Of a stretch of DNA of 9,987 nt, positions 4,449-9,987 are shown in pieces; within the stretch, counting starts at the first letter, position 1, and each line of letters starts with the position of its first letter. A program made the translations under genes and the position numbers. The notes under the pieces were generated by a model. The model was not told where the DNA came from, searched no databases, and was given only the letters and a program-made list of their open reading frames with translations. The stretch is from Collinsella sp. (GTDB lineage Bacteria; Actinomycetota; Coriobacteriia; Coriobacteriales; Coriobacteriaceae): the NCBI GenBank assembly GCA_019413925.1, contig DXMY01000002.1:1-9987 (forward strand), read 5' to 3'.

Positions 4449-6119
4449 CTAGTGGCGAAGTCCCAGCAGCCCGCGGCCGCGATGACGGGCGTCGGCGTGT
4501 ACTTGAGCGTGCGGACCGGCGGCCTTGACGGACTCGGGCAGGTGCGAGTACTTCTTCTCGAAGTTCTCCTCGAACATCACCGCCAGGTTGTGCGCTGCCT
4601 CGTCGTAGCGCGCGGTGCTCTGCCAGTACTGGCGCGGCACCAGAATGCCGTCGGGCACACCGTGGCACGTGGTGGGAATGTCGACGTTAAAAATATCGTC
4701 GTGCAAGAACTCGCTGTCCTCGATGGTACCGTCGAGGGCGCGGGCCACCAGGGCGCGCGTGTAGGCAAGCTCGATGCGATGACCCACGCCGTAGCCGCCG
4801 CCGATCCAGCCGGTGTTGACCAGGTACACACGCGTTCGGCCGTCGGCAATGCGCTCGCCGAGCATCTTGGCGTAAACCATGGGGTCGAGTGGCATAAACG
4901 GCTCGCCGAACAGCGAAGAGAACGTGGGCGTGGGCTCGGTGACGCCGACCTCGGTGCCGGGGATCTTGGCGGTGAAGCCCGTCACAAAGTGGTACATGGC
5001 GGCATCGGCCGTCAGGCGTGAGATGGGCGGCAACACACCAAAGGCGTCGCAGGTCAAAAACAGCACGACGCTCGGAGTGGTGCCCATGCCCTTGGTCCAC
5101 GCGTTGGGGATATGCTCAACGGGATAGGCCACGCGCGTGTTATGCGTGATCGAGACGTCATCGTAGTTGGGCTTGCGATTCTCGTCGAGCACCACGTTTT
5201 CGCAAATGGCGCCAAAACGGACGGCGTTGAAGATCTCAGGCTCGTGGAACGCGTCCAGGCCCTCGCACTTGGCGTAGCAGCCGCCCTCGATGTTAAAGAT
5301 GCCCATATCGGACCAACCGTGCTCGTCGTCGCCGATCAGCAGGCGCGTGGGGTTGGCCGAAAGCGTGGTCTTGCCGGTGCCCGACAGGCCAAAGAACACG
5401 GCGGTCTCATGCGTGACGGGATCCATGCTAGCCGAGCAGTGCATGGGCAGCACGTCGTCCTCGACGGGCAGCAAATAATTCATAACGCTAAAGATCGACT
5501 TTTTAATCTCGCCGGAGTAGCCGGTGCCGGCGACCAGAATCACGCGTTCCTGGAAATTGATGACCACGGCGGCGCTGGAGTTGAGGCCCTTGATGGCAGG
5601 GTCGCACTGGTAACCGGGCGCTGCGAGCACGCAGAAGTCGGGCTCGCCGGTGCGCGCGATTTCGCGGGCGAGCGGGCGGGCGAGCATCTGCTTAATAAAG
5701 AGTGCCTGGCTGGCACGCTCGCAGGCAACGAGCAGGCGACGCGTGTGGTTGCGGTCGGCGCCCGCCATGCCGCGGGTGACGAACACGTCGCGCTCGTTGA
5801 GATAGTCGACGATGCCGGCCTTGATGGCCTCATAGCTCTCGACGGACAGCGGGCGGTTGACGGCGCCCCAGGCAATTTTGTCGTGGACATCGGGGGTGTC
5901 GACGATAAAGCGGTCATTGGGGGAACGGCCGGTACGCTCCCCCGTCTCGATCACCAGCGCGCCGTTGGATGCCATGCGGCCTTCTTCGCGGCGGATAGCG
6001 TGCTCGACGAGCTCCGCGGCGGGTAGATCGACCAGCAGACGGGGCTGATTCTCGGCGGGATCTTCGACCAGCGTAATACCAAAGTTGGACAAAACATCTG
6101 CAGGGGTAACACCAGGCAT
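4449..6119 (-). CDS. pckA: Phosphoenolpyruvate carboxykinase (ATP)
   Basis: Interconverts oxaloacetate plus ATP with PEP, CO2 and ADP in the cytoplasm. It serves gluconeogenesis, or CO2 fixation towards succinate in fermenting anaerobes. The 556-residue product has the substrate-binding RTGRSPNDRF (62-71), GYSGEIKKSIF (200-210), the P-loop GLSGTGKTT (244-252), GDDEHGWSD (263-271) and NIEGGCYAK (276-284); this is the ATP-type enzyme. ATG 6119 follows a strong AAAGGAGG (6123-6130) with a short gap. An in-frame extension to 6233 would run through the ribosome site and the operator-like palindromes. After the usual AGP ending (534-536) there is a 20-residue His/Arg-rich tail, HAQVHADARHRGRGLLGLRH. 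Two upstream palindromes suggest transcriptional control, and a repeat lies past the stop. Confidence 0.97.
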   Translation of the reverse strand: MPGVTPADVLSNFGITLVEDPAENQPRLLVDLPAAELVEHAIRREEGRMASNGALVIETGERTGRSPNDRFIVDTPDVHDKIAWGAVNRPLSVESYEAIKAGIVDYLNERDVFVTRGMAGADRNHTRRLLVACERASQALFIKQMLARPLAREIARTGEPDFCVLAAPGYQCDPAIKGLNSSAAVVINFQERVILVAGTGYSGEIKKSIFSVMNYLLPVEDDVLPMHCSASMDPVTHETAVFFGLSGTGKTTLSANPTRLLIGDDEHGWSDMGIFNIEGGCYAKCEGLDAFHEPEIFNAVRFGAICENVVLDENRKPNYDDVSITHNTRVAYPVEHIPNAWTKGMGTTPSVVLFLTCDAFGVLPPISRLTADAAMYHFVTGFTAKIPGTEVGVTEPTPTFSSLFGEPFMPLDPMVYAKMLGERIADGRTRVYLVNTGWIGGGYGVGHRIELAYTRALVARALDGTIEDSEFLHDDIFNVDIPTTCHGVPDGILVPRQYWQSTARYDEAAHNLAVMFEENFEKKYSHLPESVKAAGPHAQVHADARHRGRGLLGLRH

Positions 6120-6160
6120 GGGGCCTCCTTTAAAAACGCGACACGTGGACGCGACGCGCA

Positions 6161-6176
6161 CTTTACTCACGTAAAG
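6161..6176. promoter_or_regulatory. Inverted repeat in the pckA leader
   Basis: CTTTAC (6161-6166) and GTAAAG (6171-6176) are perfectly complementary around TCAC. The site is 42 nt ahead of the pckA start, on the promoter or early-leader side. It could be a repressor site or a small RNA hairpin. The regulator is unknown. Confidence 0.45.
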
Positions 6177-6193
6177 CTCGTTGTACCCGATAT

Positions 6194-6209
6194 GCAAAAA
6201 CGTTTTTGC
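6194..6209. promoter_or_regulatory. LacI-type operator candidate upstream of pckA
   Basis: GCAAAAACGTTTTTGC is a perfect 16-bp palindrome centred on CG, the usual centre of LacI-family operators, including catabolite-control sites. It lacks the TG...CA pattern at the catabolite cre positions, so a specific sugar or carbon-source regulator is as likely as CcpA. Its centre is about 83 bp before the pckA start. No nearby -35/-10 pair is clear. Confidence 0.5.
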
Positions 6210-6276
6210 GGCAACGGCGAAGCGCCCGCCCAACGGTCAAAAATCGCACGCAAGCGGCCTAGTCATTGGAGACGTT

Positions 6277-6297
6277 CTTGAACAGGCAACATTCAAG
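6277..6297. repeat. Small inverted repeat in the lldP-pckA gap
   Basis: CTTGAA (6277-6282) pairs with TTCAAG (6292-6297) across 9 nt. There is no T run beside it on the minus strand. It may be a weak 3' structure of the lldP transcript or chance. Confidence 0.25.
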
Positions 6298-6310
6298 GAG
6301 TGTCCCCGAA

Positions 6311-6369
6311 TGCCGGCACTTAGGGACGTTCCCAAAGTGCCGGCACATAAGGAACGTCCCTAAGTGCCG
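6311..6369. repeat. Compound palindromic repeat (3' of lldP)
   Basis: CGGCACTTAGGGACGTTCC (6314-6332) is perfectly complementary to 6351-6369, a 19-bp inverted repeat. The 18-nt centre contains the 10-bp palindrome GTGCCGGCAC (6337-6346). A second folding is also perfect: TGCCGGCACTT (6311-6321) with 6335-6345, closing on GGGA/TCCC. The element is therefore two oppositely facing hairpin units that share the GTGCCGGCA core. It ends one base short of the lldP stop codon. The family differs from the four AAACCACC repeats. Confidence 0.88.
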
Positions 6370-6370
6370 A

Positions 6371-7942
6371 CTATAGTGGCAGGCCTTGTCCGAGCATGGC
6401 GATGGCGCTCATGAGGACCAGCATGCCGGCGGCGTAGGGCAGCACGGCGCTCAGGAGTTCGGCGTCCTTGCCGCGCACGCGTACGGCGGCAAGACCAATG
6501 GCGAGCGTCTGCGGCGAGATCATCTTGCCGGCGGCGACACCTAGGGCGTTCAGCGCGACCATCCAGTAGTCACTCACGCCCAGCGCCGTAGCCGCCTGGC
6601 TCTGGATGGGACCGAACAGCATGCCCGACGACGTGCCCGAACCGGTCACGAACGCACCGACGGCACCGATCCACGGGGCCAGAATCGGGTACAAACTACC
6701 GGCGACGGCGATACAGAACGCGCTGATCGACGAGATCATGCCCGCATAGCCCATCACCTTGGCGCAGCCCAGCACCGAAAGCATGGTAATGACCGTCGGC
6801 ATCATCTGCTTGACGGTCGCGGCCAGCACCTCACCCATCAAGCGCGGCGAAGCGCCCTGAATGGCACCGCCGACAAACGCAGCCAGGAAAATCCAAACAC
6901 CCGGCGTGTTGATCCACGAAAACGTAAGCGTGCCGGGGTTCTCGCCGCAATACACCTGCACGTGACTCGCAAACGGCGCGAGCGCGGCGTGCACGACGGG
7001 CACCAGGTTGGAGGTACCCAACAGCAGCACAAAAATCAGGATGAAGCACGACCAGGCAGAAAGCGCCGACTTAGCGGTGAGCTGTTCGCCGGCCTCGATA
7101 TTCATGTGAAAGCGTGCGTCCAGATGCCCCGACTTCTCGGCACGCATAGCAAGCGCAGCTGTCAGCCCGAGCGAAACGATAGAACCGACGACGACGGCAA
7201 GCTCGGGACCCACAAACCTAGCAACGACCAGAGCCGCACCGGCAAAGGACACGCCGGAGAGCACGGCGATGCCCGCCGCGCCACGTAGGCGCTCGGCAAC
7301 GCCTGCAACGTTGCCCTGGTCATCGGCAACACGACCAGCAACCAGTACGATAAACAGCGGCATCATCACAAAGAAAGGCGCCAACTGCACCAGCTGAACG
7401 GTCGCCAGGTGCAGGGAATCCAGACCCACCAAGTCGGCAACGGACACCGTGGGGATGCCGATGGAGCCGTAGGGTGTGGGTACGCCGTTGGCCAGCAGGC
7501 AGATGAGCACGGCGGGCACGGCCTCAAAACCCAGGCCCGCGAGCATGCCGGCAGGAATGGCGACGGCAGTGCCAAAACCGGCCATGCCCTCCATAAAACC
7601 ACCGAAGCACCAGGCCACGAGCAGCGCCAGCAGACGGCGGTCGCTGCTGATGGAGGTGATCATGCTGCCGATCACGTCCATGGCGCCCGTGCGAACGCAC
7701 AGGTTATACGTGAATACCGCGGCGATGATCACCAGGACGATGGGCCACAGAGCCATCAAAAAGCCTTCAAGCGAGGCGGTCGCGATCTGCGCTGCCGGCA
7801 GGTGCCACCATGCGAAGGCAAGCACGCACGAAAGGACAAACGATCCGATAGCGGCCTTCCAAGCTGGCCATTTAAAGCACAGCAGCATCACGACCAGCCA
7901 AATAATCGGCACAAGAGCCAGTAAGAATGCGGCGACGTCCAT
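6371..7942 (-). CDS. lldP: L-lactate permease family transporter
   Basis: A 523-residue inner-membrane protein of the lactate permease (LctP) family, which imports lactate or glycolate with protons. It is hydrophobic throughout, with about twelve or more membrane segments starting at residue 5. The family signature is clear: GGFMEGMAGFGTAVAIP (114-130), then ANGVPTPYGSIGIP (151-164). A second conserved half lies near GAFVTGSGTSSGMLFGPIQ. Start ATG 7942 has AAGGAG (7952-7957) with a 9-nt gap; an upstream in-frame start near 7990 would cross that site and add a charged, unrelated segment. No lactate dehydrogenase gene is adjacent. Its pckA neighbour suits use of lactate carbon, but a 251-nt gap with palindromes suggests separate promoters. 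Which acid it carries cannot be told. Confidence 0.94.
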   Translation of the reverse strand: MDVAAFLLALVPIIWLVVMLLCFKWPAWKAAIGSFVLSCVLAFAWWHLPAAQIATASLEGFLMALWPIVLVIIAAVFTYNLCVRTGAMDVIGSMITSISSDRRLLALLVAWCFGGFMEGMAGFGTAVAIPAGMLAGLGFEAVPAVLICLLANGVPTPYGSIGIPTVSVADLVGLDSLHLATVQLVQLAPFFVMMPLFIVLVAGRVADDQGNVAGVAERLRGAAGIAVLSGVSFAGAALVVARFVGPELAVVVGSIVSLGLTAALAMRAEKSGHLDARFHMNIEAGEQLTAKSALSAWSCFILIFVLLLGTSNLVPVVHAALAPFASHVQVYCGENPGTLTFSWINTPGVWIFLAAFVGGAIQGASPRLMGEVLAATVKQMMPTVITMLSVLGCAKVMGYAGMISSISAFCIAVAGSLYPILAPWIGAVGAFVTGSGTSSGMLFGPIQSQAATALGVSDYWMVALNALGVAAGKMISPQTLAIGLAAVRVRGKDAELLSAVLPYAAGMLVLMSAIAMLGQGLPL

Positions 7943-7959
7943 AGGTAGAAGCTCCTTGG

Positions 7960-7984
7960 TGCCGCGTGGGCGGCATCGGGGGGG
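7960..7984 (-). promoter_or_regulatory. Leader hairpin and C7 tract ahead of lldP
   Basis: TGCCGC and GCGGCA (7960-7965, 7970-7975) form a perfect 6-bp stem with a GTGG loop on the plus strand. In the lldP transcript it ends two bases ahead of the AAGGAG site. A run of seven C in the transcript (7978-7984) precedes it. The hairpin could affect ribosome access. Whether either feature matters is not known. Confidence 0.3.
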
Positions 7985-8048
7985 TGTCACAAAACTTCAA
8001 CAGGATACCGCACACTTACCGACAAATTACAGCCGCCTGCCGAAAATA

Positions 8049-8065
8049 TTGAACAATCCGTTCAA
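8049..8065. promoter_or_regulatory. Operator-like palindrome between lldP and the flippase gene
   Basis: TTGAAC and GTTCAA form a perfect 6+6 inverted repeat with a 5-nt centre (AATCC). It lies in the 182-nt divergent promoter region, 26 nt upstream of the TATACT box of the flippase gene. A dimeric regulator bound here could act on either divergent gene. Confidence 0.45.
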
Positions 8066-8090
8066 AAACACGAGCGAACACCGTCGCGTC

Positions 8091-8096
8091 TATACT
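8091..8096 (+). promoter_or_regulatory. Candidate -10 box of the flippase gene
   Basis: TATACT matches TATAAT at five of six positions and lies 29 nt before the TTG start. No good -35 is found at the right distance (ACACGA region), so an activator may be needed. The palindrome at 8049-8065 is well placed for one. Confidence 0.4.
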
Positions 8097-8124
8097 AGAG
8101 CGCAGCAATAGAAAGGACCCCGCT

Positions 8125-9708
8125 TTGAGCATCACGCCCCTCGATAGCATTCGCCGCGCCATCGCCCGCCGCAATGGCGTCGCCGACCCCGCCGTAGCGG
8201 GCAGCGGCACCGCAAGGGCCCAGGGCGGACGCATCGAGAACGGCCTGTTCCCCGCCTCCCACACGGCCGAAGAGGTCGCGCGCATCCAGGAGCTGAGCCA
8301 GCGCAACGCCGGCGGCCCCGACAGCAGCCAGGCCACGCGCCGTCGCCGGCGCGAACGCGATCGGGAGCCCGGCCCCGTCCGCCGCATGGTCAATGCTTGG
8401 TGGAACCGTCTGCTCGGCGCCGTCTACGGCGGCGGCTTCTCCATGCAGGAAGCGGAATACGAGGAGCACGCCACCAGTCGCGACTATCTTTGGAACACCC
8501 TCGGCACCGCCGTGTGGGGCTTGGCATTTCCGCTGCTCACCATCGTGTCTACGCAGCTCGTGGGCGCCGAAGAAGCAGGCAAATTCTCCATCGCCTTTGT
8601 CACCGGCACGCTCATCATGATCGCGTGCAACTACGGCGTGCGCAATTTCCAGGTCTCGGACATCGACGAAAAGACGTCCTTCGCCTCCTACCAGCTCACT
8701 CGTTGGATCTGCGGAGCGCTCGCCCTAGGCTGCGGCCTCATGTATAGCAGCGCCCGCGGCTATGACGCGCAAATGGCGACGATCGGCCTGGGCGTCTACC
8801 TGTATAAGGTCATCGACGGCGTCGCCGACGTGTACGAAGGCCGCCTGCAGCAGGCCGACAAGCTCTACCTGGCTGGCGTAAGCCAAACGCTGCGCTCCGT
8901 CGGCGTCATCGCGGTCTTCAGCGTGGCGCTGTTCCTCACGCGCAGCATGCCCATCGCGGCCATGGCCATGGGCATAGCCGCGATTGCCTCGCTCGTACTG
9001 GTCACCGCCCCGCTCGCCCTGCTCGAAACCGAAAAATCACGCCGCATGAGTCTGCGCGAGGCTGGCCACCTGTTTGTCCAGTGCGCCCCGCTCTTTGGTG
9101 CGCTGTTCCTGTTCAACCTTATCGAGAGCATGCCCAAGTTTGTGATGGAGGGCACGCTGGTCTACAAGTATCAGCTGTACTTTAATGCACTGTTTTTTCC
9201 GGCGCAGGCCATTTTGTTGAGCATTGGATTTATCTATAAACCGCAGCTCCTACGTCTGTCGAGCATTTGGGCGAATCCGCGCAAGCGTCGCCGCTTTGAT
9301 CTGATTATTGTTGCCGTTATGGCACTGATCGTAGTCATTACTGGAGCGTGCGCCGCATTTATGGCAGGCCCCGGCATTCCCCTCATGAGCTTTATGTACG
9401 GCCTCAACTTTGAGCGCTACCGCATGCTTGCACTGCTAATGGTTGTCGCCGGCGGCGTCACCGCGGCAATCGACTTTATCTATGCCATTATCACGGTGTT
9501 GCGCCACGCCGGCGATGTCACCAAGATCTACCTGATCTGCTTCGCCGTAAGCGTGGTGCTGCCGGTGATCCTGATTAAGCCGCTGGGTCTGATGGGCGCT
9601 GTGGTGAGTTACCTAGCCATCATGACCCTACTCCTGGTACTACTGATTATCGAGTACGCCCACATCCGCCAACGCATCGAACGCGACCGCAACCCATACG
9701 GCGCCTAA
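8125..9708 (+). CDS. Wzx-like oligosaccharide flippase with N-terminal extension
   Basis: A 527-residue polytopic membrane protein of the MOP/polysaccharide-export superfamily, which flips undecaprenyl-linked sugars across the membrane for surface glycans. From about residue 120 it has around twelve membrane segments. Wzx-type blocks are VRNFQVSDIDEKTSFASYQL (about 173-192), YKVIDGVADVYEGRLQ (about 227-242) and NLIESMPKFVMEG (about 341-353). Residues 1-118 are an unusual hydrophilic cytoplasmic extension with the basic cluster TRRRRRERDR (71-80). The start is TTG 8125, supported by GAAAGGA (8111-8117) with a 7-nt gap; no ATG is placed as well. No glycosyltransferase or polymerase gene is in the window, so this looks like an isolated flippase. 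It diverges from lldP. The substrate is unknown. Confidence 0.87.
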   Translation: MSITPLDSIRRAIARRNGVADPAVAGSGTARAQGGRIENGLFPASHTAEEVARIQELSQRNAGGPDSSQATRRRRRERDREPGPVRRMVNAWWNRLLGAVYGGGFSMQEAEYEEHATSRDYLWNTLGTAVWGLAFPLLTIVSTQLVGAEEAGKFSIAFVTGTLIMIACNYGVRNFQVSDIDEKTSFASYQLTRWICGALALGCGLMYSSARGYDAQMATIGLGVYLYKVIDGVADVYEGRLQQADKLYLAGVSQTLRSVGVIAVFSVALFLTRSMPIAAMAMGIAAIASLVLVTAPLALLETEKSRRMSLREAGHLFVQCAPLFGALFLFNLIESMPKFVMEGTLVYKYQLYFNALFFPAQAILLSIGFIYKPQLLRLSSIWANPRKRRRFDLIIVAVMALIVVITGACAAFMAGPGIPLMSFMYGLNFERYRMLALLMVVAGGVTAAIDFIYAIITVLRHAGDVTKIYLICFAVSVVLPVILIKPLGLMGAVVSYLAIMTLLLVLLIIEYAHIRQRIERDRNPYGA

Positions 9709-9718
9709 TTAGCTGCCC

Positions 9719-9759
9719 CCGGTCACCGGAATTTGCGATGGAATCACCCCGGCTGGGGT
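9719..9759 (+). other. Two small hairpins after the flippase gene
   Basis: CCGGT-C-ACCGG (9719-9729) and ACCCC-GGCT-GGGGT (9746-9759) lie 11-51 nt past the stop codon. Neither is followed by a T run, so they are poor terminators. They may still mark or protect the transcript end. Confidence 0.3.
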
Positions 9760-9779
9760 CTCGTTGCGGACAATATGCA

Positions 9780-9986
9780 TCACGCAAAACTAAGTGAGTA
9801 GACTTTTACCGAATCCCCGACCACACCGACAAACCACAAGTCTGTGACCTGCACTGATAATTGTTCTCGGGGGAAGCGGGCACTGCGGGGCGCGGCAACG
9901 GCGCGCGATTTCCGCGTCGCAGCGCTACCCTGATGCTGAATGCCGGGACGATGACCCACTGGCCTGCTGACGCCTCTTCGGCCGTC
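9780..9986 (-). other. Unassigned window end with an open minus-strand frame
   Basis: A minus-strand frame stays open for 68 codons from the window edge (9986) to TGA at 9780-9782. The upstream part is Arg/Ala/Pro-rich, as expected of random GC-rich DNA. The end reads LWFVGVVGDSVKVYSLSFA, from DNA less GC-rich than its surroundings. It could be the tail of a gene that begins outside the window, a dispersed repeat, or chance. No product is recognised and no other gene is seen after 9708. Confidence 0.2.
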
Positions 9987-9987
9987 C

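Noticed and set aside
5112..6026. Long plus-strand open frame opposite pckA (304 codons)
   Set aside because: It is the mirror of a strongly conserved coding frame in GC-rich DNA. The product is low-complexity and has no ribosome site or recognisable domain.
6194..6209. Classical CcpA cre site upstream of pckA
   Set aside because: The palindrome is CG-centred but lacks the TG and CA bases at the cre consensus positions, so only a general LacI-type call is made.
6120..6233. Longer pckA start at 6233
   Set aside because: It would translate the strong ribosome site and both operator-like palindromes. The extra 38 residues have no family match.
7409..8111. Plus-strand open frames opposite lldP
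   Set aside because: The translations are charged and low-complexity, typical antisense shadows of a hydrophobic membrane protein gene.
1..9987. A new multi-gene defence, secretion or biosynthetic system
   Set aside because: All confident genes are known single-function families. No toxin-antitoxin, nuclease, transposase or phage gene is present. Only the repeats, leaders and small ORF remain unexplained.

Overview
The window is high-GC bacterial DNA with short intergenic gaps, strong AAGGAG-type ribosome sites and many short palindromic repeats. Protein flavour and repeat families suggest a gut actinobacterium of the class Coriobacteriia, most like Collinsella. That assignment rests on recall of similar sequences and was not searched.

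Layout. A plus-strand tryptophanyl-tRNA synthetase gene (68-1117) ends in a textbook terminator. A gene-poor convergent stretch follows (about 1181-1449), with a perfect 18-bp hairpin, a pair of operator-like inverted sites and a possible 19-codon ORF. Six minus-strand genes come next, read right to left: lactate permease (lldP), ATP-dependent PEP carboxykinase (pckA), a solo B3/B4-domain protein, a MarR-type regulator, a DegV/FakB fatty-acid-binding protein and a short MGMT/ATL-type protein. A plus-strand Wzx-like oligosaccharide flippase diverges from lldP (8125-9708). The last 280 bases hold no convincing gene.

How the genes relate. marR and degV probably form one unit that links a regulator to exogenous fatty-acid handling. 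lldP and pckA together suit lactate import and interconversion of C4 and C3 acids at PEP, but each appears to have its own promoter region. The other genes are unrelated housekeeping or accessory functions.

The most striking feature is the repeats. Four copies of a roughly 40-bp palindrome (15-bp arms, 9-nt spacer) each lie 10-28 nt past the stop codon of a minus-strand gene. A different compound palindrome starts one base past the lldP stop. They look like recruited transcript-end elements. They also form two inverted pairs, each bracketing a single gene. A second point of interest is a terminator-like 19-bp hairpin with overlapping alternative hairpins between pckA and the B3/B4 gene, which may be an attenuator leader. 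I see no CRISPR array, phage, insertion sequence, RNA gene or clear multi-gene defence system, and most of the window is ordinary chromosomal core.
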